The notes under the pieces are model-generated. The model did no database searches. It had not been told where the DNA came from and worked only from the letters and a program-made list of their open reading frames with translations. Positions 41,017 to 49,577 of a DNA stretch of 64,000 bases are shown piece by piece. The stretch's first letter is position 1. Each line of letters opens with the position of its first letter. This DNA is from Ruegeria pomeroyi (GTDB taxonomy: Bacteria > Pseudomonadota > Alphaproteobacteria > Rhodobacterales > Rhodobacteraceae). The stretch covers positions 62,001 to 126,000 of the forward strand of contig NZ_JAGQAG010000003.1 in assembly GCF_021405525.1 (NCBI RefSeq), read 5' to 3'. The position numbers were made by a program, and so were the translations under genes.

Positions 41017-43204
41017 ACCGCCCCTCCGCCTTCAGGACTGCTGGTGTCAGCCCGGCCGGCGCGAGGATCTCGGCCAGCGCCTCGGCCACGCCGGCGGCCA
41101 TGTCTCGTCCGCCGCAGACCATCACGCGCGCCCCATTGCGGATGAGCTCCGCGACCTGAGTGGCCTCGCTGCGCAGCGCGTCCTGGACGTAATGGGGACG
41201 CGCCCCGCGCGAGACGGCCGTGACCAGCCGGCTTACACGCCCTTCGTCCTGCCATCCGGGGAACTCCTCGCCGTAGAAGAAATCGCTGTCGGGATGGCGC
41301 ATGCCGAAGAACAGGTGGATCGGCCTGCGGCGCGTATTGCCGCGCACAAAGCCCGCTAGCGGCCCGATGCCGGTCCCCGCGCCGATCAGGATCAGGGGCG
41401 CCCGGCTTCGGCCCGGACGGAAGCCGGGGTTGGGGCGCAGGAAGGCGCTCACCGTGTCGCCAGGTTCCAGCGCTGTGAGCTGACCCGAGCAGAGCCCGCC
41501 GGGATGCTTCTTGACCACGATCTCGATGAAGCCGTCGCGGCGCCCAGAGGCGAGCGAATAGAGCCGCGGGACGGTCCCGCCTTCGGGCAGAATGCCGATC
41601 AGGTCACCCGTCTGGAACCGTGCGAACCCGCCCCCGAGCAACCGTTGCCAGAGCGCAACGCGGGGAAGCGCGAAGCGGAGGATCGCCGTCGGGGCCTGCA
41701 CCTCGGCGCCGTAGTCGCGCCGCGAGACGAGGGTCAGCGTGGTCGTTTGCGGCTGGACAGGCCGGTGCGACAGTTCGAGTTCGATCCCGAGAGCGTCTCC
41801 GAGCGCCCGGCCCCAGCGCGCGAAATCCTGCGGCGACTGGCGGTCGATTGTGTCGAAAGCCAGCAGTTCGGGCCAGCCCTTCGCCTCTGCCGCAGTTGCG
41901 ACGGACTCCGCGTAGGCGCAATAGGCCGGAAAGCTGCGGTCGCCGAAGCCGAGCACCGCAATAGGGATGTCCGCCGCCCGGTCGCACGCGTTGAGCCGGT
42001 CGAGAAAGCCCTTGGCCGAGGCAGGCGCGGCCCCGTCGCCATAGGTCGCGGCGAGCAGGATGATCCGCTGGGCGTTGGCGTAGCTTTCGGGGGCGAAGCC
42101 CGACATCGGGCCGACATGGACGCTCTGCCCGGCTTGCGTCAGGGCGGCGTGAAGCGTCGCGGCGAAGCCCCATGTGCTGCCGCCCTCGCTGCCGACAAGC
42201 AAGATCGTCTCGGCGCGTCCGGCGGGCTGGTTGCCCCGGATGCGTGGTCGCCCGGGCCGCCCGGCGAGCCAGACCAGCACGCCGGTCGCGCCCATGGCCG
42301 GCACGCCGAGCGCCATGAGCCCCAGCACGAGCCCCAGCGTCGCCGCACCCTGTCCGGTGTGCAGCATGTAGATGGTCTCCGAGACGCGCTCCCACCCGGT
42401 CAGGTCGGCCCAGGCCAGCAGCGCCCCGTCGCCCTGATCGAGATATCCGGTGCCCCGGTCGGTCTTGAGCGTGAATACGTCTGTTGCGTCGCCGGGATAG
42501 GGAAAGCTCAGCTCGCGCAACTCGGCGACCGGCGTTCGCCGAAGCGTGGGCATCCGGCCCGGAGCGAAGCCGGTCTCCCCACTGACCTCGGCAGGGGCGA
42601 CCGGCAGGACGCCTCCGTCCGGCAGGAGATCGAAGGTAGACGCCGTCATCCAAAGCGCGGTCGTGGAGGACAGGACGAGGCCGACAACGGCGATGCGTGC
42701 GATCTCGGCGTGCAGCCGCCCGGCAAGCGGTCCGCGCAAGGGTGAAAACCAGCGTCGCCAGCCGCCCACCCGCCGCGCGACCAGCGTCGCGCCGGAGAGC
42801 GAGAGGATCAGCATCGCGGCCGCCCCTGCGGCCATGGCGATGCGGCCGCCGTCCCCGAGGAACAGCGAGCGGTGCAGGTTGGTGAGCCAGCGTTCGGCCT
42901 GGTTCGGGTCGGCCGAGGCTACGCCCTCACCCGTCGCCGGGTTGATTACGGCGGCACCCGGCGCGCCCTGATCGAACCAGTAGGCAGTGATCCGACCGGA
43001 GGGCGACCGGCGGATCTGCTCGACGCCCGGATAGACGGCCTGGATGCGGTCCGCGAGAGCGGCTACGGTCAGTCCGGCTTCCGCCTGCGGCGCGGCGATG
43101 CGCTCGGCCGCAGGGAAGACCGACAGTGCCGCGCCGCTCAGGCCCAGGATGGTGACGAGCGCAAGGGCCAGAAGACCCGGCCAGCGATGGAGTGCACGGA
43201 TCAT
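40997..43204 (-). CDS. PepSY membrane domain fused to flavodoxin/NADPH reductase
   Basis: A 735-residue fusion. The N-terminal half is a PepSY-associated membrane protein (helices near 1-25, 125-150, 165-190 and 290-320). The C-terminal half is a diflavin reductase: flavodoxin (VGSEGGSTWGFAATLHAAL, LAATYGDGAAPASAKGFLD), FAD-binding (RLYSLAS) and NADP-binding (LIGAGTGIGPLAGFVRG, VMVCGGRDMAAGVAEAL). It would bring NADPH electrons through FAD and FMN to a membrane or periplasmic acceptor. The ATG at 43204 is chosen over the GC-rich upstream ATG at 43219. Confidence 0.87.
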   Translation of the reverse strand: MIRALHRWPGLLALALVTILGLSGAALSVFPAAERIAAPQAEAGLTVAALADRIQAVYPGVEQIRRSPSGRITAYWFDQGAPGAAVINPATGEGVASADPNQAERWLTNLHRSLFLGDGGRIAMAAGAAAMLILSLSGATLVARRVGGWRRWFSPLRGPLAGRLHAEIARIAVVGLVLSSTTALWMTASTFDLLPDGGVLPVAPAEVSGETGFAPGRMPTLRRTPVAELRELSFPYPGDATDVFTLKTDRGTGYLDQGDGALLAWADLTGWERVSETIYMLHTGQGAATLGLVLGLMALGVPAMGATGVLVWLAGRPGRPRIRGNQPAGRAETILLVGSEGGSTWGFAATLHAALTQAGQSVHVGPMSGFAPESYANAQRIILLAATYGDGAAPASAKGFLDRLNACDRAADIPIAVLGFGDRSFPAYCAYAESVATAAEAKGWPELLAFDTIDRQSPQDFARWGRALGDALGIELELSHRPVQPQTTTLTLVSRRDYGAEVQAPTAILRFALPRVALWQRLLGGGFARFQTGDLIGILPEGGTVPRLYSLASGRRDGFIEIVVKKHPGGLCSGQLTALEPGDTVSAFLRPNPGFRPGRSRAPLILIGAGTGIGPLAGFVRGNTRRRPIHLFFGMRHPDSDFFYGEEFPGWQDEGRVSRLVTAVSRGARPHYVQDALRSEATQVAELIRNGARVMVCGGRDMAAGVAEALAEILAPAGLTPAVLKAEGRYVEDVY

Positions 43205-43215
43205 GGCCCCACCCT

Positions 43216-43686
43216 TCACATGTCGTAGGCGAAGCTGGCGATGTACCGGCGCCCGCGCACCGGCGTGCCCGCGCCGTCGGTCGTGAGCGGTACGGCCACC
43301 TCGTTCGGACTGTCGCGCATGTCCTCGACGGCCGCGTCGATGTGGAGCGTGTAGCCCGCATCAAAGAGCGCGTCGGCGAGGTCGAGCGTGATCTCGAGCG
43401 TGCGGCCCGCGCCGACGCTGGCGCCGGTGATTCCGTTCACCTGCGCGGTGTCGCCGCCGGTGGCGCGGTACCAATCGCTGAGGTGCTCGTAGTACTTGGA
43501 CTTGCCGCCAGCCATCCAGAGACTGCCGACATAGGCGCCCGAGGTGTCGGTGACGTAGAGCGCGAGATAGGCCCCGTCGCCGCCGTAATTGTTGAGGGTC
43601 GTGGTGAGCGTCACCGGCCGCGCCATGGCGAGGCCGGGGAGCGTCAGCGCGGTGGTGAGCGCGAGCGTTGCGAGAAGCGATTTCAT
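43216..43686 (-). CDS. DUF2271 exported protein with flavinylation motif
   Basis: A 156-residue protein with a signal peptide (MKSLLATLALTTALTLPGLAMA). The mature part has LNNYGGDGAYLALYVTDTSG and RGRRYIASFAYDM, typical of DUF2271. At residues 84-90 it reads NGITGAS, close to the ApbE target D-x-x-(S/T)-G-A-(S/T), so FMN could be attached at Ser90. The apbE gene is in the same operon. It may be a periplasmic electron acceptor or carrier for the flavoreductase. Confidence 0.82.
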   Translation of the reverse strand: MKSLLATLALTTALTLPGLAMARPVTLTTTLNNYGGDGAYLALYVTDTSGAYVGSLWMAGGKSKYYEHLSDWYRATGGDTAQVNGITGASVGAGRTLEITLDLADALFDAGYTLHIDAAVEDMRDSPNEVAVPLTTDGAGTPVRGRRYIASFAYDM

Positions 43687-43724
43687 CGGGTTGATCCTTG
43701 TTCGGAGAGGAGCTTGAGAGCGGT

Positions 43725-44105
43725 TCAGTTCACCTGAACCTGCGGCGGGGTGCCGTTCCCGAAGAGGCCGTTCTGCGGAGGGGCGACCGTGCCGGCGGGC
43801 GCGGGATTGCGGGCGCCGCCACGGTCGTCGTCCTCATCCTCGTAATCCATCTCGACGATCTGCAACGTCGCCGGATCGAGCTTCACCTCGATCTCCCGGC
43901 CATCCTGATCTCGGCCCTCGATCTCGTAGCAGCCATCGTCGATCTCGAAGTCGCGCACGGTCCAGCCGTTTTGCTCAGCCAGCTGCATCACGGCCTCGCG
44001 CGGCTGCCACTGGTCACGGGGCACGCGGCACTCGTCGTCGTCGGCCAGGGCGGCGCCAGCGGGCAACAGGGCGATCAGGGCGAAGGCGGTCAGGGTCTTC
44101 TTCAT
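43725..44105 (-). CDS. PepSY domain periplasmic protein
   Basis: A 126-residue exported protein: a signal peptide (MKKTLTAFALIALLPAGAALA), then a PepSY domain (WQPREAVMQLAEQNGWTVRD, YEIEGRDQDGREIEVKLDPA, IVEMDYEDEDDD) and a Pro/Gly-rich tail. It is a paralogue of the protein encoded at 45629-45946. The acidic surface could bind metal or partner reductases. It is the first gene of the DUF2271-flavoreductase-apbE-ATPase-VIT operon. Confidence 0.85.
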   Translation of the reverse strand: MKKTLTAFALIALLPAGAALADDDECRVPRDQWQPREAVMQLAEQNGWTVRDFEIDDGCYEIEGRDQDGREIEVKLDPATLQIVEMDYEDEDDDRGGARNPAPAGTVAPPQNGLFGNGTPPQVQVN

Positions 44106-44184
44106 GGCAGGGTCTCCTTGTCATCTGCTGAGGACAATCTGGAGACAGGACCTGAGGCCTTCCTGACGCGTCGGCGATTCCCGC

Positions 44185-44200
44185 TTCAGCTTGCCGTCAG
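44185..44200. promoter_or_regulatory. candidate response-regulator site upstream of the PepSY operon
   Basis: TTCAGCTTGCCGTCAG has two CAG-ending pentamers (TTCAG and GTCAG) at an 11-bp phase, about 80 bases before the PepSY start. A close copy lies at 46032-46047 between the second PepSY gene and the response-regulator gene. Confidence 0.45.
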
Positions 44201-44286
44201 GAAAATGGCCCCGCCGATGAGGGCGGGGCCAAAAAGGTGCGAGCGCAGGCCACAGGGCTGACATGGCGATGCGCCCTGCCCCGCGG

Positions 44287-45636
44287 TTAAGCGAATTCGA
44301 ACTGCTCGAAACGGACACGGCGAGGCGTTTGGCCTTGCGCCTTCAAGCCCTTCAGGACCCCGTCCTTCAGGCCGGTTGGGCCACAGAACCACAGATCGGC
44401 TTGCCGGACTGCGAAAGGGGTGGCGCTGATCAGCCGCTCAGCCGTGAGCCTGCCATCGCGCGCCGTGACGAACACCTCGAAACTGAACCTCGGGTTGCGG
44501 GCAACCGCAGCGCGCAGCGTCTCTACGCCAATCGCTTCATCTTGTGTCGGAACGCAGTAGATGAGGTGAATGTCGCGACTCTCCGCCTCTGTCAGGCTTT
44601 CCGCCCAGGCGAGGAACGGCGTGATACCGATGCCGCCGGCAAGCCATATTTGGCGCGCACCGCCCTTGCGGAAATTGAACCGTCCATATGGCCCTTCGAC
44701 CTGCACACGCGTTCCGGTCCGCAAGATGGCGGGCAGGCTTCGTGTCCAGCCACCCAAGCCCCGGATGGAGAACGTCAGGGTGCCGTCAGGGCGCGGGGCG
44801 CTGGCGATCGTGAAGGGGTGCGGCTCGGACAGTCCCGCCTCTGGCGCGCGGAAGAAGGCGAATTGCCCCGGCCGCCACCGCATGGCCCGCCCCTCGGGGC
44901 GGAGGGTCAAGGTGGTCGTGTCACCGGTCTGCCTGATCTGGCTGACGGTGAAGTCTCTACGCCGTAGGTGCGGAGCGAGCAACTCGGTGAAGATCCAGGC
45001 GACCACTCCGGCGATGCCGAAAGCATTCAGCACCAACATGAATGTCGGGTCTACCCCAGCAGGCATGTCGACAAAAAACTGGTGAAACACCACGATTGCA
45101 AAAAGGGCTCCCATGAAACGATGGCTGAACCGCCAGAGCTGATAGGGAATCTCGAGCCCGATGAAGGGCAATCTCCGGAACCAGCTGACAGCGACTAGGG
45201 CGAGAAGTGCGTTGAAGGCAAGTTCGCCCGCCTCTTCACCTAGGTCCCCAAGGGAGGTTTCACGCACCAAACGCTCGAAATCCGGCTCTATCTGCTGGTG
45301 CAGTATCATCAGGACCATCGCGGAAATGCCGAGCCATTTGTGGACCCGGTACATTCGATCGAGACCGCCGAACAATGGTTCCACCAGTGGCGGCCGTGCG
45401 GCGAGGATCAAGGTCTGTGCCATCGCGACAACTGCCGCGGCCCCGACGGCAATACCAAATGCTGCATCCGCACCATAAGGCGCATAGGTGTTCATCCCGA
45501 ACAGAGCCGCCAGCAGGCATGGCAGCGCCACCAGCACCGGGCCCGTCAGGGCCAGAGGAGAGTTGAGGGAAAGCCGAGGGAGTGTGGGAAGGCCCGGCGC
45601 AGAGACATTACCATCACGATGCGCCGTATCAGTCAT
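44287..45636 (-). CDS. ferric-reductase-like transmembrane flavoprotein
   Basis: A 449-residue membrane reductase with about six transmembrane helices (from LALTGPVLVALPCLLAALFG to GIAGVVAWIFTELLAP) carrying conserved His (KWLGISAMVLMILHQQ, FSHRFMGALFAIVVFHQFF) suited to two haems. A cytosolic FAD/NAD half follows (FRAPEAGLSEPHPFTIASAP, IWLAGGIGITPFLAWAESL, LWFCGPTGLKDGVLKGL). It could move electrons from NAD(P)H across the membrane to ferric iron or a flavinylated acceptor. The chosen start MTDTAHRDG overlaps the PepSY gene stop by eight bases. Confidence 0.85.
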   Translation of the reverse strand: MTDTAHRDGNVSAPGLPTLPRLSLNSPLALTGPVLVALPCLLAALFGMNTYAPYGADAAFGIAVGAAAVVAMAQTLILAARPPLVEPLFGGLDRMYRVHKWLGISAMVLMILHQQIEPDFERLVRETSLGDLGEEAGELAFNALLALVAVSWFRRLPFIGLEIPYQLWRFSHRFMGALFAIVVFHQFFVDMPAGVDPTFMLVLNAFGIAGVVAWIFTELLAPHLRRRDFTVSQIRQTGDTTTLTLRPEGRAMRWRPGQFAFFRAPEAGLSEPHPFTIASAPRPDGTLTFSIRGLGGWTRSLPAILRTGTRVQVEGPYGRFNFRKGGARQIWLAGGIGITPFLAWAESLTEAESRDIHLIYCVPTQDEAIGVETLRAAVARNPRFSFEVFVTARDGRLTAERLISATPFAVRQADLWFCGPTGLKDGVLKGLKAQGQTPRRVRFEQFEFA

Positions 45637-45946
45637 CGTCGCGTCTCTCGTGATCGCGGTCGCGACGATCATCATCGTCGTCCTCAAACTCGAACTCGAT
45701 TACTTCCAACGTCGCCGGGTGGACCGTCACCTCGATCGCACGCCCTTGGGCATCCCGGCCGTCAATTTCGTAGCAGCCATCGTCGATCTTGATGCGGCGC
45801 ACCGCCCAGCCATTTTCCTCGGCAAGACGGGCAACCGCGTCGCGCGGCTGCCAATCAGCCATCGGAACGAAGCAGTCGTCGTCAGCCAGCGCCGCGCCGG
45901 CCGGGAAGACCGCGAGAAAGCCGATAATTGTCAATGTCTTCTTCAT
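45629..45946 (-). CDS. PepSY domain periplasmic protein (second copy)
   Basis: A 105-residue exported PepSY protein with a signal peptide (MKKTLTIIGFLAVFPAGAALA) and the same WQPRDAV, YEIDGRDAQGRAIEVTVHPA pattern as the 43725-44105 protein, ending in a long Asp/Arg tail (DDDDDRRDRDHERRDDD). The start at 45946 has AGGAG upstream. It is coupled to the ferric-reductase-like gene and divergent from the two-component genes, which probably control it. Confidence 0.83.
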   Translation of the reverse strand: MKKTLTIIGFLAVFPAGAALADDDCFVPMADWQPRDAVARLAEENGWAVRRIKIDDGCYEIDGRDAQGRAIEVTVHPATLEVIEFEFEDDDDDRRDRDHERRDDD

Positions 45947-46031
45947 GGGGCACACTCCTAGTGGCTCGCCTCTTGATGCACTTCATGCGCTGCGAAACTG
46001 ACGACAGCCTGAACGGGCGCGACCCACAGGC

Positions 46032-46047
46032 TTCAGCTTCGTGTCAG
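46032..46047. promoter_or_regulatory. candidate response-regulator site in the divergent promoter
   Basis: TTCAGCTTCGTGTCAG repeats the pattern at 44185-44200 (11 of 16 positions in two blocks, TTCAGCTT and GTCAG, with the same 11-bp phase). It lies between the divergently read PepSY and response-regulator genes. Confidence 0.45.
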
Positions 46048-46091
46048 CCAGACGGATCATGCAGGGACATCAGACAAGAACGGGTACGACC

Positions 46092-46751
46092 ATGCGCATA
46101 TTGCTGATCGAAGACGACACGACCCTCGGCGCTGCCGTGCGCGACCAGATCGCAGCCGATGGCCAGTCAGTGGATTGGGTTACGCGGTTGGATGCGGCAA
46201 GCGATGCCATGGCTGCTACGTCCTACGACTTAATCCTGCTCGACCTGATGCTGCCGGACGGGCGTGGCATCGGGTTCCTCAAGGTTTTGCGCACGCGGGG
46301 CGACGTGACGCCGGTCATCATTCTTACCGCACTCGACCAAGTGTCGGACCGCATCGAAGGCCTCAACGCGGGCGCAGACGACTACCTTGTGAAGCCTTTC
46401 GACCTGTCGGAACTGTCGGCGCGGATCGGATCGGTCGCGCGGCGCTACAGCGGCAACCCCAACCCGATCCTGACCCACGGACCGCTCGACATCGACCTTG
46501 CTGCGCGCAGCGTCCATCGGGATGGCAGACATGTGCCGCTGACGGCGCGGGAATGGGCGCTCTTCGAAGCCTTCCTCGCGCGCCCCGGGCAGCTCCTGTC
46601 CAAGGCGCAGTTGGAGGAGAAGCTCTACGCCTTCGACGCCGAGGTCGAGAGCAACACCATCGAGGTCCATGTCAGCCGCCTGCGGAAGAAACTGGGGAGC
46701 GCAATCATCGAAACCGAGCGCGGCATGGGCTACCGCCTGGGCAGGCCATGA
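46092..46751 (+). CDS. OmpR family response regulator
   Basis: A 219-residue regulator: receiver domain with Asp8/Asp9, Asp51 in LLDLMLPDG, Thr79 in ILTA and Lys101 in LVKPFDL; C-terminal winged helix (HVPLTAREWALFEAFLARPG, ESNTIEVHVSRLRKKLG, ETERGMGYRLGRP). The ATG at 46092 gives the normal receiver N-terminus (MRILLIEDD). Its stop overlaps the kinase start by four bases. Targets are probably the adjacent PepSY/reductase operons. Confidence 0.92.
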   Translation: MRILLIEDDTTLGAAVRDQIAADGQSVDWVTRLDAASDAMAATSYDLILLDLMLPDGRGIGFLKVLRTRGDVTPVIILTALDQVSDRIEGLNAGADDYLVKPFDLSELSARIGSVARRYSGNPNPILTHGPLDIDLAARSVHRDGRHVPLTAREWALFEAFLARPGQLLSKAQLEEKLYAFDAEVESNTIEVHVSRLRKKLGSAIIETERGMGYRLGRP

Positions 46752-48085
46752 GGTGGCCCGCAAGCCTTCAGGCGCGGCTCGGCCTATCCGTGGGGCTGGT
46801 GCTGACGGTGCTGTGGCTGCTGGCTGCGACGGTGACGGCCGTGATCGTCCGGGCCGAAATGGACGAGGTCTTCGACAGCGCGCTCCGTGAGACAGCGGAG
46901 CGGATCCTGCCGCTGGCAGTAACCGACATCGTCGGGCGGGAAGATCAGGGTGTGACCCAGCGGCTCGCCCCGATCCGTGCGCACGACGAGTTCTTCACCT
47001 ATCTCGTGCGCGATGCCGAAGGCCGCATCCTGCTGCAATCGCATGCGGCGGACCCCACCGTGTTCCCCTCCTATGACGGGCCCGGGTTTCGCCAGACCGC
47101 GACGCACCGTCTCTACAGCGACGCGGCGCTTCAGGACACGATCCGCATCACAGTGGCCGAGCCGCTGGCCCACCGCATGTCGGTGGCTCGCGAAATCCAG
47201 ATGGGTCTCGGCCTGCCCTTGCTGATCGTGCTTCCAGTGGCCTTGATCGCGATCATCCTGGCAGTTCGCTTCAGCCTTGATCCTCTGCGCCGGTTCCGCG
47301 CGCGGCTGGAAGCACGTGGCGCTCGCGACCTTTCGCAGGTTCCTCACGAGGGGCTTCCAACTGAAATCGGCCCGTTGGCTGATACGCTGAACAGCCTGCT
47401 GGCCAGATTACGTGAGGCGTTCGAGGCCGAGCGAAGCTTCGCCGCGAACGCCGCTCACGAGTTGCGCACACCACTCGCGGGAGCGATCGCGCAGGCGCAG
47501 AGGCTCAGGTCGGAAACCAAGGACCGAGCGGCTGCACAACGTGCGACCGACATCGAGGAGACGCTGAAAAGGCTGACGCGACGCACAGAACGCATGATGC
47601 AACTCGCGCGGGCAGAAGGCGGGCGATTGAGGATGGACAAAAGCTCGGATCTGAGGGGCGTTGCGAGAATTGTGGTGGACGATATTGGCCGCACGGGCAC
47701 GCCAGATCGTATCAGGCTAAATCTTCCCGACATGGCTGTCATGTCAGATCTTGATCCCGACGCCTTCGCCATTCTGTGCCGGAACCTCGTGGAAAACGCT
47801 CTTCGTCATGGGGGACAGACTACCCCGGTCGACGTCACGCTGACCGCATCTGGCCAGTTCACCGTGGCAAATGACGGCCCTGTCGTGCCAGGCGAAACAC
47901 TCGACCGGCTGACAGCGCGTTTCGAGCGGGCCTCTGCCACCTCCGACGGCAGCGGCCTGGGTCTTGCCATCGTCGCCGCAATCGCAGAGCGGATCAGCAG
48001 CCGCCTTGTCCTTCAATCGCCGCGGCCGGGCCGGACCACAGGTTTTCAAGTATCGCTCAGGTTGCCGATAGACGACAGCGAGTGA
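46748..48085 (+). CDS. sensor histidine kinase
   Basis: A 445-residue membrane kinase. TM1 is near residues 10-35, a periplasmic sensor of about 115 residues follows, TM2 is near 150-175, then a HAMP region, the H-box FAANAAHELRTPLAGA (His237), N-box NLVENALRHGG and G-box DGSGLGLAIVAAIAER. The sensor region has no recognisable ligand motif. Together with the overlapping OmpR-type regulator it forms a two-component system next to the redox genes. Confidence 0.9.
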   Translation: MRWPASLQARLGLSVGLVLTVLWLLAATVTAVIVRAEMDEVFDSALRETAERILPLAVTDIVGREDQGVTQRLAPIRAHDEFFTYLVRDAEGRILLQSHAADPTVFPSYDGPGFRQTATHRLYSDAALQDTIRITVAEPLAHRMSVAREIQMGLGLPLLIVLPVALIAIILAVRFSLDPLRRFRARLEARGARDLSQVPHEGLPTEIGPLADTLNSLLARLREAFEAERSFAANAAHELRTPLAGAIAQAQRLRSETKDRAAAQRATDIEETLKRLTRRTERMMQLARAEGGRLRMDKSSDLRGVARIVVDDIGRTGTPDRIRLNLPDMAVMSDLDPDAFAILCRNLVENALRHGGQTTPVDVTLTASGQFTVANDGPVVPGETLDRLTARFERASATSDGSGLGLAIVAAIAERISSRLVLQSPRPGRTTGFQVSLRLPIDDSE

Positions 48086-48451
48086 CAGCGACATCCACTT
48101 TGGTTCCCAAAGGGTCAAATGCAGCCTTGGGATCAAGATCATCAGGGCCTGGCCTGGCGCGTCGGTTACCGTGCTATGCAGCGTCACGCTCGGAAAGGCA
48201 GCGCACAGCGCCAGCAGCCTGTTCGGAATGGACCCCGCGCTGATGAACGTCATGTAACCAGCGCTCACCATGAGGGTGACCGCTGTTTCCAGCATATAGG
48301 GATGGTCGACGAAAAGGCTTCCCGAACATGGTAGAAGCAGACTGTCGGAAGCGATTGTTAGCCGACTGACTATCCCCGGTCACGGGGGCATTACTAGGCC
48401 CAGGTGCACACCTGTGCCACGCCTGGGCCCTCGGGAAGTGAGGCCGAAGCT
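48086..48451. other. gap with a possible LysR remnant
   Basis: About 365 bases without a good gene. On the minus strand from 48295 the translation SIPNRLLALCAAFPSVTLHS followed by APGQALMIL resembles the start of a LysR effector domain, but there is no helix-turn-helix and no intact frame, so it is at most a fragment. A hairpin GGCCCAGG (48397-48404) and CCTGGGCC (48422-48429) lies beyond the stop of the 54-residue gene and may terminate it. Confidence 0.3.
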
Positions 48452-48616
48452 TCACCCGAACGGGTCGTATTCCGAGACGATCACGACCTCGTCGCCGTCG
48501 ATTTCATCGGCGGGGACGGCACCATAGGTTCCATCACCTGCCTGGAAGACGACGATCGAGACCATGAGCGTGGCGGCGAGGGAAGCGGCGAAGGCGTGAG
48601 CATCTTTGCGGGACAT
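48452..48616 (-). CDS. 54-residue single-helix peptide
   Basis: A short protein with a basic start (MSRKDAHAF), one hydrophobic helix (AASLAATLMVSIVVFQAG) and an acidic tail ending EYDPFG. AGGAG lies nine bases before the ATG, and a structured leader precedes it. It is probably membrane-bound. I do not recognise the family, but its leader places it in the plasmid gene set. Confidence 0.5.
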   Translation of the reverse strand: MSRKDAHAFAASLAATLMVSIVVFQAGDGTYGAVPADEIDGDEVVIVSEYDPFG

Positions 48617-48625
48617 CTGTTTGGC

Positions 48626-48666
48626 TCCTGTCTTGGAGGCGGAGGACCATCCCCCGCGCGACAGGA
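48626..48666 (-). promoter_or_regulatory. structured leader of the 54-residue gene
   Basis: Perfect 7-bp outer stem TCCTGTC/GACAGGA and inner GCGGGGGA/TCCTCCGC (one wobble) around TGG on the minus strand; ends 10 bases before the ATG. The rest of the gap up to 49004 holds no gene that I support. Confidence 0.45.
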
Positions 48667-48965
48667 CCCCGCAGGCCCGAAGACTGGCTGACATCACCGG
48701 GTGCGTTCGGCTCGTCCGAATCCACCCGGCGGCACGGGTTCGCCCGTAGTCCGACCCCTCGCGGGTTGATCTCGAAGACAGGATTCGGGGCAAGGAAGGG
48801 AATGGCGAGCGGGGGATGGTGCGACCGCTGACTGGAGCCGTATGTTCCACTGGTGCTTTCGCTGCCAGCCTCCCGGGCAGGCTCTTGGATGACGATCCCT
48901 TTCCGTATTGGAATGGATCCTATGGTGCCCCGCGATCTCGCGGGACAGGGGCGTCATGGATGAGA

Positions 48966-48985
48966 GGCCCGCTCTTGGGCGGGCC
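48966..48985 (-). terminator. hairpin beyond the 49005 gene
   Basis: Perfect 7-bp stem GGCCCGC/GCGGGCC with a 6-base loop, 20 bases past the stop of the minus-strand 49005-49478 gene, followed by TCTC. It is a weak candidate terminator. Confidence 0.4.
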
Positions 48986-49004
48986 CCTTGGGTTCTACAT
49001 AGGC

Positions 49005-49478
49005 TCAGGCGGCAAGCTCCGCGTCCCCTGCCCTACCGGCGTCTTCTTCGCCGACAATCTCCAGCCGCGCGTTGCGATAGCCTTCTCTGGCGATCCAGAG
49101 TTCGGCAGCCGTGACGGACTCGGCCAGGTGGAGCAGCTCCGTGCAGCCGCCGAAATCCAGCACGACGCGCACCTGTCCGGGCTTCGGCTCCTCAGCCACT
49201 TCGAATGTCAACGCACTGTCAGCCGAATGAGTCCGCATGATGGTGACAAGAATGACCCCGTCCGAAGAGAAGTTCCCCTCGTGCAGCGTGAACGACGCCG
49301 GCGCCGTCCAGGTCGGATAGGGTCGCGGCGGCTCCTTCTTGACGAGACGGCCGACGCCGTTCGAGCGCTCCCAGGCCGCGAGCTTCTTTGTGAACCGGGC
49401 GGGCGGTTTCGTTGTGCTATCGGTGTAGCGAATGAGCGCGCCCAGGGGCGCGGTTTCGAGAATGGTGGTTGGAGACAT
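49005..49478 (-). CDS. hypothetical plasmid protein
   Basis: A 157-residue protein. The N-terminal part is basic (RYTDSTTKPPARFTKKLAAW), the middle has beta-rich segments (SFTLHEGNFSSDGVILVTIM, SALTFEVAEEPKPGQVRVVL) and the end is acidic. No signal peptide or known motif. It lies upstream of the 54-residue gene on the same strand, after an AT-rich promoter near 49.5 kb. Confidence 0.55.
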   Translation of the reverse strand: MSPTTILETAPLGALIRYTDSTTKPPARFTKKLAAWERSNGVGRLVKKEPPRPYPTWTAPASFTLHEGNFSSDGVILVTIMRTHSADSALTFEVAEEPKPGQVRVVLDFGGCTELLHLAESVTAAELWIAREGYRNARLEIVGEEDAGRAGDAELAA

Positions 49479-49577
49479 GATTCCTCATCCTGAATGCGTC
49501 ATTTTGCATTCATCTTATTGATATTGTTGTATTTTATGTGATTGAGCGCGGGTTTCCCCGCCCTCGGATGGAGCGGA

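Noticed and set aside
41504-42745. 413-codon plus-strand frame
   Set aside because: Antisense to the PepSY-flavoreductase gene, which has complete flavin and NADP motifs.
48694-48800. Possible tRNA-like stretch with GGGTTCG
   Set aside because: No full cloverleaf could be drawn; the arms do not pair and no acceptor stem is present.
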